Positions 50,557 to 58,810 are shown, numbered from the stretch's first letter. The stretch is 64,000 bases of DNA from an uncultured Microbacteriaceae bacterium (GCA_947487835.1 CANKXX010000003.1:372001-436000); one strand, 5' to 3'. Numbers and translations are program-made. Notes: generated by a model from the sequence alone, not told the origin.

Positions 50557-50596
50557 GCGCGCGTCCACACGCCGATTATGCAGGCGATCCGCTCCG

Positions 50597-51424
50597 CTAC
50601 GGCGAGAGCAGGGGCTCGAGGTTCTCCACCCACACGTCGTAGCCGACCTTGACGATCAGCGCGGCGACCACGACGAGGAAGGCGACGCGGATGAACCGGT
50701 TGCCCCGGGCGACGGCGGTGCGGGACCCGAGCCAGCCCCCGACCATGTTCGCGACGCCCATGGCGAGGCCCAGCACCCACAGTACGTGCCCCTGCGGGAT
50801 GAAGAACAGCAGCGCCCCCGCGTTGGTGGCGACGTTCACGATCTTGGCCTTCGCGCTCGCCTGCAGGAAGTCGTAGCCGAGGGCGGTGATGAGCGTCATG
50901 ATCAGGAACGTGCCGGTTCCGGGGCCGATGAGGCCGTCGTAGAACCCGATGGCGATGCCGAGCAGCCCGGCGATGACGTGGTGGCGGCCGCTCCCCTCGT
51001 GCCGGAGGGCGACGACGCTGCCGAGGGCCGGGCGGGCGACGGTGACGACGGCGACCACCACGAGGGCGATCACGATGACCGGCTTGAACACGGAGGACGG
51101 CAGCAGCGCGGCAAGGTTCGCGCCGCCGTAACTGCCCAGGAACGCGATCCCCGCCATGGGGATGGCCGTGCTCAGATCGGGCTTCACCCGCCGGTACCAG
51201 GTGATCGCGCTCGTCGTGGTGCCGAAGATGGATGCGGTCTTGTTCGTCGCCAGGGCCTCGACGGGGGTGATGCCCGGCACGAGCAGCAGGGCGGGCAGCT
51301 GCAGGAGCCCGCCGCCGCCGACCACGGCGTCGATCCAGCCGGCGGCGAACGCGGCGACGAGCACGAGGGCCACCACTCCCGGGGCGATGTCGCCGAAGAG
51401 GGGGAGGAGGTCCATTCGGACCAT
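50597..51424 (-). CDS. TSUP-family (TauE/SafE-like) membrane permease
   Basis: A permease of about 275 residues with seven to eight membrane segments. The paired TSUP motifs are visible: FAAGWIDAVVGGGGLLQLPALLL with NKTASIFGTTTSA in the first half, and GFYDGLIGPGTGTFLIM with NVATNAGALLFF in the second. Members export sulfite or sulfonates or transport related organic anions; substrate not deducible. ATG 51424 or 51415 may start it. Separated from the upstream manganese catalase by a terminator, so independently expressed. Confidence 0.9.
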   Translation of the reverse strand: MVRMDLLPLFGDIAPGVVALVLVAAFAAGWIDAVVGGGGLLQLPALLLVPGITPVEALATNKTASIFGTTTSAITWYRRVKPDLSTAIPMAGIAFLGSYGGANLAALLPSSVFKPVIVIALVVVAVVTVARPALGSVVALRHEGSGRHHVIAGLLGIAIGFYDGLIGPGTGTFLIMTLITALGYDFLQASAKAKIVNVATNAGALLFFIPQGHVLWVLGLAMGVANMVGGWLGSRTAVARGNRFIRVAFLVVVAALIVKVGYDVWVENLEPLLSP

Positions 51425-51509
51425 TGTCCTGCCAGCCGACCGCCGCACCAAAGCGAGCCGGGCACGGGCGGGCCCGGTCCGTTCGACCCGGACCCGCCGG
51501 ATGCACGCG

Positions 51510-51540
51510 GAAGCGCCCCGGCGGAGTGCCGGGGCGCTTC
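51510..51540 (-). terminator. terminator of the manganese catalase gene
   Basis: GAAGCGCCCCGGC and GCCGGGGCGCTTC form a perfect 13-base stem with a 5-base loop (GGAGT), 20 bases after the catalase stop. Confidence 0.88.
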
Positions 51541-51560
51541 GGTGTGCGGATGCCCGCGGA

Positions 51561-52442
51561 TCAGCCCTTGTTGAACGTGTCCTTGATCGTTCCGCTCGCC
51601 TTCTCCAGGAGGTTCGGCTTCTCGGTGGTGCCGTAGAAGCGCGGGTCCGGATGCGTGGGGGGCGGCATGGGGACGGACGTGTCCGGCCCGTCCCTGTAGC
51701 TGAACTCGCCCTTGCCGTCGGGCGTGGGGCCCTTGGCCCAGGAGCCCTCGGCGGCGAGCTTGCCGTCGGAGAAGTTCAGGTACTCGTAGTCCACCTTCGT
51801 GTTCTCCTTGTGCTGCGGGAAGTTGCTCGGCACCGGCAGCTCCTCGAGCTTCTCCTCCTGCAGCTCGCGGGCCGCCGCGATCCACTGGTTCTGGTGCATC
51901 GTGTCGCGCGCGATGAGGAACGACAGGAGGTCCCGGACGCCCTTGTCGTCGGTCATGTGGTAGAGCCGCGCGGCCTGGAGCCGGCCCTGCATCTCGCCGT
52001 TCGCATTGGCCGTGAAGTCGGCGAGCATGTTGCCGCTCGCGGTGATGTAGCTGCCCTGCCAGGGGTTGCCGTTGCTGTCGACCGCGCGGGCGCCCGCTCC
52101 GGCGACGATGGCGTGCTGCACGTCCATGCCGCCGACCACGGCCGCGACGGCGGGGTCGTTCTGCAGGCCGTCGCTGGTGATGCCGACGGGGGCCTTCTCG
52201 AGCAGCTGGGCGATCATGATCGCGAGCATCTCGACGTGGCCCATCTCCTCCGCGGCGATGCCGTAGAGGAGGTCGCGGTACTTGCCGGGAATGTGGCTGT
52301 TCCAGGCCTGGAAGCCGTACTGCATCGCGATGGTGATCTCACCGTACTGACCGCCGAGCACCTCCTGCAGCTTGCGCGCGTAGATCGCGTCGGGCTTGTC
52401 CGGCACCGCCTTGAACTGGAGCTCCTGCTTGTGGAAAAACAC
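51561..52442 (-). CDS. manganese catalase
   Basis: A 293-residue dimanganese catalase that breaks down hydrogen peroxide without haem. Metal-site helices are visible as FQAWNSHIPGKYRDLLYGIAAEEMGHVEMLA and NANGEMQGRLQAARLYHMTDDKGVRDLLSFLIARDTMHQNQW, each with the Glu/His ligands. The C-terminal tail (THPDPRFYGTTEKPNLLEKASG) resembles that of other actinobacterial members. The start is GTG 52442 with GGAGG six bases before it. It has its own terminator. Probably a stress or stationary-phase function. Confidence 0.94.
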   Translation of the reverse strand: MFFHKQELQFKAVPDKPDAIYARKLQEVLGGQYGEITIAMQYGFQAWNSHIPGKYRDLLYGIAAEEMGHVEMLAIMIAQLLEKAPVGITSDGLQNDPAVAAVVGGMDVQHAIVAGAGARAVDSNGNPWQGSYITASGNMLADFTANANGEMQGRLQAARLYHMTDDKGVRDLLSFLIARDTMHQNQWIAAARELQEEKLEELPVPSNFPQHKENTKVDYEYLNFSDGKLAAEGSWAKGPTPDGKGEFSYRDGPDTSVPMPPPTHPDPRFYGTTEKPNLLEKASGTIKDTFNKG

Positions 52443-52565
52443 TCACTACCTCCGGGGGAAGGGTTCCACGCACATCAGCCCCGCATGGTCCGGGGGCCGG
52501 CATGGAACGCGTTTGGGGCAGACGCTACGCCGCCCGATGTTCCTCTGCCGAGGGATTCCTCCTGT

Positions 52566-54026
52566 TCACACAGGCTTCAGGTCGGGGGTATCCTTCCGCC
52601 CGAATTCGTGCTTGAGTGCGCTCGCCGCGGCGTGCCAGCCCGCCGATCCGTGCACTCCCGGGCCGGGCGGGGTGGACGCCGAGCAGAGGTAGACGCCCTT
52701 CATCGGGGTGCGCCAGGGGTCGGGGCTGAGCACGGGTCTGCGGACCAGTTGCAGCAGGCTCGCGGTGCCGGAGGCGATGTCCCCGCCGATGTAGTTCGCG
52801 TTCTCCTCCTCCTCCTGCACGGCGGTGCGGCTCGAGGAGGCGATGATCAGGTCGCGGAAGCCGGGGGCGAACCGCTCGATCTGACGGATGATGGTCTCGG
52901 TCTGGTCGACCGTCGAGTGATGCGGCACGTGCGTGTACGTCCAGAGGACGTGGTGGCCGTCCGGCGCCCGACCCGGATCGAACACCGACGGCTGCGACAC
53001 GAGCACATAGGGCCGGTCGCTGTGCCTGCCCTGCGTGAGGTCCGCCTCCGCGGCGGCGATCTCCGCCCGGGTTCCGCCGACGTGCACGGTGCCCGCCCGG
53101 CGCACCTCCGGGTTCGTCCAGGGCACGGGCCCGGACAGCGCGAAGTCGACCTTCGCGGCACCGTTGCCGTACGTGAACTGGCGCATGGCCCGTGCGTAGC
53201 GGGACGGCACGGCGTCCCCCGCAAGGCGCAGCAGGGCGCGTGGCGTCACGTCGAGGATCACGGCTCGCGCCGGCGGCAGCTCGGCGAGCGAGGTGACCTC
53301 GGCGTTGGTCTCGATCTCGCCGCCGTGCGCGAGGAGGTCCTCCTCCATCGCGCCGATGATGGCCTGGCTGCCCCCGATGGGGATGGGCCAGCCCCGACCG
53401 TGAGCGTACGCGCCGAGCATGAGCGCCGCCGCCGCCGTCGACACGCTGGGCATGGGGCGGATCGCGTGCGCTGCGACGCCGGTGAGCATGGCGGGCGCCG
53501 CGTCCTCGCTCCAGCGCACGTTCCAGGCCGGCGACCCCTGCTCGAGCGCGCGAAGACCGAAGCGGGCGAACGTCAGCAGGTGCGGCGGGGGCTGCAGCAT
53601 GCTCGAGCCGGTGAAGTGGGCCACCTTGTCCGCGTTGCGGGACAGCGGGCCCATCAGGTTCCGCCAGGCGTCGCCGTCCGCGCCGAGGGACGCGGCCGTC
53701 CGGTCGATGTCGAGGTAGGCGATGCCCGCGCGACCGCCGTCGAGGGGGTGGGCGTATGAGATGTCGGGGAGCACGAACGGGATCCGGTCGGCCAGCTGGA
53801 AGCGGCGGAAGAACCCGGAGGCGTAGGCCATGGGATGGACGGCGGAGCAGACGTCGTGCAGATAGCCCGGCAGCGTGAGCTCGAGCGTCCGGGATCCGCC
53901 GCCGATCGTGGCCGCCCGCTCGTACACGCGCACCGACAGTCCCGCCCGTGCCATGGTCACCGCGGCGGCCATGCCGTTCGGCCCCGATCCCACGACGACG
54001 ACGTCCAGTTCTGAGCTGCCCGCCAT
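52566..54026 (-). CDS. FAD-dependent oxidoreductase, phytoene-desaturase/PYROXD2-like
   Basis: A 486-residue flavoenzyme. The N-terminal FAD motif reads VVVVGSGPNGMAAAVTMARAGLSVRVYERAATIGGG. Later come the GGSQAIIGAMEEDL segment and a C-terminal YLCSASTPPGPGVHGSAGWHAA of the CrtI/PYROXD2 group. No carotenoid synthesis genes (crtE, crtB) are near, so a carotenoid role is not implied. It is divergent from a small acidic protein gene. Substrate unknown. Confidence 0.86.
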   Translation of the reverse strand: MAGSSELDVVVVGSGPNGMAAAVTMARAGLSVRVYERAATIGGGSRTLELTLPGYLHDVCSAVHPMAYASGFFRRFQLADRIPFVLPDISYAHPLDGGRAGIAYLDIDRTAASLGADGDAWRNLMGPLSRNADKVAHFTGSSMLQPPPHLLTFARFGLRALEQGSPAWNVRWSEDAAPAMLTGVAAHAIRPMPSVSTAAAALMLGAYAHGRGWPIPIGGSQAIIGAMEEDLLAHGGEIETNAEVTSLAELPPARAVILDVTPRALLRLAGDAVPSRYARAMRQFTYGNGAAKVDFALSGPVPWTNPEVRRAGTVHVGGTRAEIAAAEADLTQGRHSDRPYVLVSQPSVFDPGRAPDGHHVLWTYTHVPHHSTVDQTETIIRQIERFAPGFRDLIIASSSRTAVQEEEENANYIGGDIASGTASLLQLVRRPVLSPDPWRTPMKGVYLCSASTPPGPGVHGSAGWHAAASALKHEFGRKDTPDLKPV

Positions 54027-54140
54027 GCGCCCTCCCCATCTCCTCCTCCATATAACCCCCTGGCAGGCCCTCCGGGGCCGGACTAGCGTGAAGAAGCGGC
54101 AGCCTCACGGATGCCCGCCAGTAATGACGAAGGGAAGCGC

Positions 54141-54359
54141 ATGGAGCAGCACGACGACGACAGGGCCGAGACCGATCTCGGCTTCACCGCGGCGGAGGCG
54201 CACCGGGCCGCGCACGCGACCGAGCCGCGCATGGGCGGCGACGGCAGTGACGATCCCGAGACCGTGGCGGACGCCGTCGTGGACCCGAGCGGCGACGATG
54301 ACGAGTCGTACGTCCCCTCCAAGCCGGTGCCGACGGAGGGCCAGGGCGGCCTGCCCTGA
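54141..54359 (+). CDS. small acidic hydrophilic protein of unknown function
   Basis: A 72-residue, strongly acidic, probably disordered protein (MEQHDDDRAETDLG, DPSGDDDESYVPSKP). ATG 54141 is chosen because AAGGGAAG lies just before it; the track start at 54111 has none. It stands between the FAD oxidoreductase (divergent) and an SRPBCC gene 28 bases downstream. It resembles no family I know; short acidic proteins of this kind are sometimes stress-induced. Confidence 0.6.
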   Translation: MEQHDDDRAETDLGFTAAEAHRAAHATEPRMGGDGSDDPETVADAVVDPSGDDDESYVPSKPVPTEGQGGLP

Positions 54360-54387
54360 CCTGCCTTCCCCGATCCGAGGCCTTGCG

Positions 54388-54912
54388 ATGAGCGGCAGTA
54401 CCCCGACCCCCACCGGACGACTCGAGCCGCGCACGGACGGGCTCCCCGGAGGCGACGTCGTCTTCGAGCGGTCCTTCCGGGCGCCCGCGGCCGAGATCTG
54501 GGCGGCGGTCACCCGGCCCGACCGCCTGGAACGCTGGATCGGCACCTGGCAGGGGCAGCCGAGGACGGGCCGCGTGACCTTCACCATGACGGCGGAGGAC
54601 GGCGCGGAGCCCGAGGAGGTGCGCATCGAGCGCTGCGAGGAGCCGTCGCTCCTCACCGTGAGGTTCTCGGTGGCCGACGCCTCCTGGCGGGTGTCCCTGC
54701 GGCTCGCGGAGAGCGACGGCACGACCACGCTCGGCCTTGTGCACCACCTTGGACCGGGCGACGACCTGCCGAGCCACGGCCCGGGCTGGGAGTACTACCT
54801 GGACCGCCTCGTCGCGGTCGAGACCTCGAGGGTGGACCCGGACACGGTGAGCTTCGACGACTACTACCCCGCCCAGGCCGCGTACTACGAGAAATTGGCC
54901 GCGACCCTCTGA
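54388..54912 (+). CDS. SRPBCC / AHSA1-like protein
   Basis: A 174-residue AHSA1-type START-fold protein with DVVFERSFRAPAAEIWAAVTRPDRLERWIGTW, RIERCEEPSLLTVRF, WRVSLRLAESDGTTTLGLVH and a C-terminal helix GPGWEYYLDRLVAV. These proteins bind hydrophobic ligands or act as toxin/stress-related factors; ligand unknown. ATG 54388 gives a Pro/Thr-rich start. It follows the acidic protein by 28 bases and precedes the FAD-linked oxidase by 34, so the three may be one transcript. Confidence 0.86.
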   Translation: MSGSTPTPTGRLEPRTDGLPGGDVVFERSFRAPAAEIWAAVTRPDRLERWIGTWQGQPRTGRVTFTMTAEDGAEPEEVRIERCEEPSLLTVRFSVADASWRVSLRLAESDGTTTLGLVHHLGPGDDLPSHGPGWEYYLDRLVAVETSRVDPDTVSFDDYYPAQAAYYEKLAATL

Positions 54913-54946
54913 CGCCGGGGCACCGCCAGGCCCTATTCTTCCGGTC

Positions 54947-56317
54947 ATGAGCGTGCCGACAGCGCAATCCCTGCTCTCCCTCGCCTCCGCCGTCTCGGGT
55001 TCCGTGTGGGCCAGGGGCGAGGACGGCCTCGCCGACGAGGTCGCCTGCTTCAACACCGCCGTGGTCCACGACCCGGACGTCGTCGTCGCCGCCGAGAACG
55101 CCGGAGACGTCGCGCTCGCCGTCGGGTACGCGAGCGCCCACGGCCTCCCCGTGCACGTGCAGGCGACCGGCCACGGGGCCTTCGAGCCCATCACGCGGGG
55201 CGTTCTCGTGTCCACACGCCGGATGGACGGGGTCGCCGTCGATCCGGCCGCCCGCGAGGCCCGCATCGGCGCCGGGGCGCGCTGGGGCTCGGTCATCCTC
55301 GCCGCCGCGGAGCACGGGCTCGCGCCCATCACCGGGTCCTCCCCCGGCGTCGGCGCGGTCGGCTACACGCTCGGCGGTGGCCTGGGGCCGCTCGCCCGCA
55401 CCTTCGGCTTCACGGCCGACTACGCGACCGAGTTCACCGTGGTCACCGCCGACGGCGGCCTTGTCCGCGCGTCCGCTGACGAGCATCCCGACCTCTTCGC
55501 CGCCCTGCGCGGCGGCAAGGGCGGCCTCGGCGTCGTCGTGGAGATGCGGCTGCGGCTCGTCGAGCTCGCCAGCTTCTACGGCGGCGGCCTCTTCTACGAC
55601 GCCGACGGCATCGAGCCCGCGCTTCGGGCCTGGACCGACTGGGTGGCGACCGTGCCGGACACCGTCAACTCCTCCGTCGCGCTGCTGCGGATCCCGGACA
55701 TCGACGAGGCGCCGCCGCCGCTCCGGGGCCGCACGGTGCTGCACCTCCGGTACGCCTTCGTCGGCACGCCCGAGGACGGCGAGCTGCTGCTCGCGCCGAT
55801 GCGTGACGTGGCGCCCGTGTTCCTCGACCTCGTGCGCGAGCTGCCCGCCGCGGACGTCGGTCTCGTCCACTCCGACCCGGACGCCCCCGGCCCGGGCTGG
55901 ACACGCGGCCTGATGCTGTCGAGCATCGACCAGAAGTTCGTGACCGTCCTGCTCGAGGTGCTCGGGCCGGACACGGAGGCGCCGTTCATCGCGGCGGAGA
56001 TCCGCCACCTCGGCGGCGCGACCGCCCGGCGTCCCCTCGGCCTCGACTCCGTCGGCGGGCGTGACGCCGGCTTCACCCTCGTGCTCATCGGCATCCCCGT
56101 CCCCGAGTTGTTCGCCGAGGTCCTCCCCGGCGCCGCCGACGCGATCGTCGCCCGCATCGCGCCCTGGCGCTCCCCGGCGACGAACGTGAACTTCGCCGGG
56201 CACATCACGAGCCCTCAGGAATTCGCGAGCGCGTGGCCCGAGGACGCGTTCAAGCGCCTGAGCGTCACGAGGACCGCCTACGACCCGGGCCGCGTCTTCA
56301 GCTACGGCCCGGCCTGA
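54947..56317 (+). CDS. FAD-linked oxidase, berberine-bridge-enzyme-like
   Basis: A 456-residue VAO/PCMH-type flavoenzyme. The FAD-binding domain shows AGDVALAVGYASAHGLPVHVQATGHG, whose His would attach FAD covalently, then GARWGSVILAAAEHGL and PGVGAVGYTLGGGLGPLARTFGF. The C-terminal BBE segment reads NVNFAGHITSPQEFASAWPEDAFKRLSVTRTAYDPGRVF. The second covalent anchor (Cys in the GxCxxVG motif of berberine bridge enzyme) is Ser here (GSSPGVG), so only one bond is expected. Likely oxidises a sugar, alcohol or aromatic compound; substrate unknown. Confidence 0.88.
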   Translation: MSVPTAQSLLSLASAVSGSVWARGEDGLADEVACFNTAVVHDPDVVVAAENAGDVALAVGYASAHGLPVHVQATGHGAFEPITRGVLVSTRRMDGVAVDPAAREARIGAGARWGSVILAAAEHGLAPITGSSPGVGAVGYTLGGGLGPLARTFGFTADYATEFTVVTADGGLVRASADEHPDLFAALRGGKGGLGVVVEMRLRLVELASFYGGGLFYDADGIEPALRAWTDWVATVPDTVNSSVALLRIPDIDEAPPPLRGRTVLHLRYAFVGTPEDGELLLAPMRDVAPVFLDLVRELPAADVGLVHSDPDAPGPGWTRGLMLSSIDQKFVTVLLEVLGPDTEAPFIAAEIRHLGGATARRPLGLDSVGGRDAGFTLVLIGIPVPELFAEVLPGAADAIVARIAPWRSPATNVNFAGHITSPQEFASAWPEDAFKRLSVTRTAYDPGRVFSYGPA

Positions 56318-56380
56318 CCCGCACCCGCGTCCTCCGACGAGCGTCGTCGACGGCAGTGCTGCGCCGGCCCCGCCCGCGGC

Positions 56381-56749
56381 TCAGGCCCGGTCGTGCAGGG
56401 TGATCCGGTAGCCGTCGGGGTCGGCGAAGGTGAAGGTGCGGCCGAACGGGCCGTCGTTCGGGCTCGAGACGATCCGGTGGCCGTCCGCGAGGAGTGCGTC
56501 GTGGATCTCCTGGACGTCGGTGGCGTGCAGCCAGATCGCCGCTCCTATGCCCGGCTCGGCGACGGATGCGAGATCGGTGCCGGGAACGGCGTCCCGGAGC
56601 GCGAAGGGGATCGGGGCGGTCTCGAAGACGACCGCGTGCGGTGGGCCCGCCGGCGACCGGACGAGTCCGAGGTAACGCTCGTAGAACGCGCGTGAGGCGT
56701 CGAGGTCGGTGGCCTGCAGGGAGAGGAAGTTGGGGCCGGTGACGGGCAT
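56381..56749 (-). CDS. VOC-family (glyoxalase/bleomycin-resistance-like) protein
   Basis: A 122-residue vicinal-oxygen-chelate protein: FLSLQATDLDASRAFYERYLGLV, AAIWLHATDVQEIHDALLADGHRI, and GRTFTFADPDGYRITLHD at the end. Two beta-alpha-beta-beta-beta units are recognisable. Role may be a lyase, dioxygenase or binding protein; not determinable. ATG 56749 is chosen; the longer track start has no support. It lies downstream of soxR on the same strand with 88 bases between, so it may be read through from soxR. Confidence 0.87.
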   Translation of the reverse strand: MPVTGPNFLSLQATDLDASRAFYERYLGLVRSPAGPPHAVVFETAPIPFALRDAVPGTDLASVAEPGIGAAIWLHATDVQEIHDALLADGHRIVSSPNDGPFGRTFTFADPDGYRITLHDRA

Positions 56750-56837
56750 GAGGGGTGTCCTTGCGCGACGGCGACGCCGCGTCACCGCACGAGGCCGCGG
56801 CGTCCGTCGGGTTCCACGGTCGACACGGGTAGCGCGC

Positions 56838-57317
56838 CTACGGGATCGGATCGCCGGGGATGCCCGGGGGGCCGAGCCGCCGCGCTCCCGGCCCCTCCGC
56901 ACCAAGGGCGTCCTCAGGATTGAGCAGCGCGCACGAGCGCAGTGACAGGCAGCCGCAGCCGATGCAGCCCGTCAACTCCCGCTCCAGCCGCTCGATGGAC
57001 TTACGGCGCTCCTCGAGCGTCGCCTTCCATACGCGCGACGCCCTCTGCCACTCGGACTGCGACGGAACCCGGTCCAGGGGAACCGTCGACAGCGCGTGCT
57101 GGACGTCGGCGAGGGGGATGCCGAGGTGCTTGGCGACGGTCACGAGGGAGACCCGCCGGAGCATGTGCCTCGGGTAGCGCCGCTGATTCCCGGCGGTGCG
57201 CTCCGCCGCGATCAGACCCAGCTGCTCGTAGTAGCGGAGCGCGGAGACCGCGACCCCGCTGCGCCGGCTGAGCTCGCCGATCGACAGCCACTCGGTCAGC
57301 GAATGCCATGCGGCCAC
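56838..57317 (-). CDS. soxR: redox-sensitive MerR-family activator SoxR
   Basis: A 159-residue SoxR. The MerR helix-turn-helix reads LSIGELSRRSGVAVSALRYYEQLGLIAAERTAGNQRRYPRHMLRRV. The [2Fe-2S] cluster cysteines CIGCGCLSLRSC lie near residue 125. The GTG start at 57317 has AAGGAGG six bases before it. In actinobacteria SoxR responds to redox-cycling compounds and activates a few genes rather than soxS. A SoxR-type operator lies in the divergent promoter towards the MBL-fold gene, so that gene is a likely target. Confidence 0.94.
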   Translation of the reverse strand: MAAWHSLTEWLSIGELSRRSGVAVSALRYYEQLGLIAAERTAGNQRRYPRHMLRRVSLVTVAKHLGIPLADVQHALSTVPLDRVPSQSEWQRASRVWKATLEERRKSIERLERELTGCIGCGCLSLRSCALLNPEDALGAEGPGARRLGPPGIPGDPIP

Positions 57318-57327
57318 GGCGGCCTCC

Positions 57328-57358
57328 TTGACCTCACGTCCACTTGAGATTCTAGGGT
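57328..57358 (+). promoter_or_regulatory. SoxR-type promoter for the MBL-fold gene
   Basis: A -35 TTGACC (57328-57333) and -10 TAGGGT (57353-57358) are separated by 19 bases, the stretched spacing typical of MerR/SoxR-activated promoters. The spacer holds CTCACGTCCACTTGAG (57333-57348), matching the SoxR palindrome CTCAAGTNNACTTGAG at nearly all positions. It starts 11 bases before soxR, so it may also control soxR. Confidence 0.82.
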
Positions 57359-57396
57359 CGGGAAACAGCCGACCGCCCCCTCCCGAGGAGTCACGC

Positions 57397-58068
57397 ATGA
57401 CCGCCGTCCCGTCCGGAACCAGCACCCTCACGTCGCCATTCCCCGGCCTCCTGGCCACTGCCGCATCCCGCCTGCCGTACCAGCACAACGTGCTCCTCCG
57501 CTCGTACGTGCTGCAGCGGGCCGCGGGCACCGTCGTCGTCTACAACTCCCCCGGGGTGACCGACGCCGCGAGCGCGATCCGCGACCTCGGCGGCGCGACG
57601 CGTCTGCTCGTGAATCATGCCCACGAGGGGATGTACGGTCAGCCCAAGCTCGACGTGCCCGTCTGGATGCACCGCGCGGACCGTGCCGAGGTGGGCGCGT
57701 CCCTCGACGTCGCGGGCACCTTCGATCGGCGCGGCTTCCTCGACGACGACCTCGAGGTGATCCCGACGCCGGGGCACACTGCCGGAACCTGCAGCTACCT
57801 CTGGGATGACGGCCGTCACCGCTTCCTGTTCACCGGCGACTTCCTCTGGATCGAGAAGGGCGAGTGGAAGGCGGTCGTGCTCGACCCCGGTCTCCGTGGA
57901 CAGTACCTCGACAGCCTCGCGCTGGTACGCGAGCTGGACTTCGACGTGCTCGTTCCCTGGGGGGTCACCGAGGGCGACGCGCCGGTCCAGCCGGTGCGGG
58001 ATCAGACGGAGCGGCGGGAGCGCATCGACGCGATCGTGGACCGCGTGGCCGCGGGCGGCAACCGGTAG
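57397..58068 (+). CDS. MBL-fold hydrolase-like protein, likely SoxR target
   Basis: A 223-residue metallo-beta-lactamase-fold protein. The canonical HxHxDH reads HAHEGM, so the Asp-His pair is lost. The later ligands TPGHTAGT and FTGDFLW are kept, and the last His is not evident (VPWGVTEGD). Metal binding is therefore altered or partial. ATG 57397 follows GAGGAG, and it is divergent from soxR behind a SoxR-type promoter. I infer a role in handling redox-active compounds; the activity is unknown. Confidence 0.82.
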   Translation: MTAVPSGTSTLTSPFPGLLATAASRLPYQHNVLLRSYVLQRAAGTVVVYNSPGVTDAASAIRDLGGATRLLVNHAHEGMYGQPKLDVPVWMHRADRAEVGASLDVAGTFDRRGFLDDDLEVIPTPGHTAGTCSYLWDDGRHRFLFTGDFLWIEKGEWKAVVLDPGLRGQYLDSLALVRELDFDVLVPWGVTEGDAPVQPVRDQTERRERIDAIVDRVAAGGNR

Positions 58069-58122
58069 GGCGGAGCGGGACCCCCACGGGAACCCGCGGG
58101 ACTCCGCGGGACGCCGTCGGGA

Positions 58123-58449
58123 TCAGGCCGCGGCGGAGTAGTCCTCGAGCACGGGCAGGACCCGGTCGAGGTTGGTCAGGCGCAGCACGAGTCGCGCCTG
58201 CTCGTTGCGGCTCCGGAGGCGGACCTCGCCGCCCTCGGCATGCACGGCCTTCCTGGCGTACAGCAGCGCGGCGACGCCGCGCGAGTCGAGGAAGGTCACC
58301 GAGGTGAAGTCCACGATGATCTGCACCCGTCCGTCCGCCACGACCTCATTCACGCGGTCCCGGAAGTCGGTCTCCGTGAGCATGTCGAGCCGCCCGGCGG
58401 GGCGGAGCACCGCGATGTCGGCGTCGACGGTCATGAGCTGCATCTCCAT
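58123..58449 (-). CDS. STAS-domain protein, anti-sigma-factor-antagonist-like
   Basis: A 108-residue STAS protein: DADIAVLRPAGRLDMLTETDFRDRVNEVV, then VDFTSVTFLDSRGVAALLYARKAVHAEGGEVRLRS, with the phosphorylatable Ser in DSRG. Such proteins switch partners by phosphorylation by an anti-sigma kinase. No kinase, phosphatase or sigma-factor gene adjoins it, so its partner is encoded elsewhere. ATG 58449 is chosen; the longer track ORF extends into repeats. About 440 bases without genes lie upstream. Confidence 0.88.
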   Translation of the reverse strand: MEMQLMTVDADIAVLRPAGRLDMLTETDFRDRVNEVVADGRVQIIVDFTSVTFLDSRGVAALLYARKAVHAEGGEVRLRSRNEQARLVLRLTNLDRVLPVLEDYSAAA

Positions 58450-58688
58450 GGCGGAACCTTTCAAGTCGTGGGCACGTGCTGAGAGAACCGGGTGGCACGG
58501 CACCGGCGGAGGCATGGCGGCACGCCGATCCGCCCCGGGACGGGGGAACGAGCGTGCCTCCATCGCGCGGGCGGCACGGGGGCCGTTCCGCGCGGGGCCG
58601 GCTGGGGAACCGGCCTTCGCATCGCCAGGGGTGAAATGGCTAAAACGTTCTCGCCGCTGTTCGGAGGTGCTTGCGACGTGTCCTTCAC

Positions 58689-58738
58689 GGTACAGGAGAT
58701 GGGGACAGACAGATCGGTCTGTCCTCATTTCCTGCACC
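58689..58738. repeat. imperfect 50-base hairpin
   Basis: GGTACAGGAGATGGGGACAG pairs with CTGTCCTCATTTCCTGCACC, with AC/GT extending the stem towards an AGATCG loop. About 19 of 22 bases pair. It may end the acyltransferase transcript or be a small repeat element. Confidence 0.7.
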
Positions 58739-58788
58739 CCCATTCCGGGTGCCAGCACTGTCGGGACGCCGCGCCGACGGGCATCCAC

Positions 58789-58810
58789 GGTCCCTGAGCC
58801 TGTCGAAGGG
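58789..58810. repeat. dispersed palindromic repeat, reverse orientation
   Basis: GGTCCCTGAGCCTGTCGAAGGG is the reverse complement form of the copies at 39777, 39950 and 41587. Confidence 0.8.

Noticed and set aside
52566-54026. Carotenoid pathway role for the phytoene-desaturase-like gene
   Set aside because: No crtE, crtB or cyclase gene in the neighbourhood, and the motifs also fit PYROXD2-like oxidoreductases.
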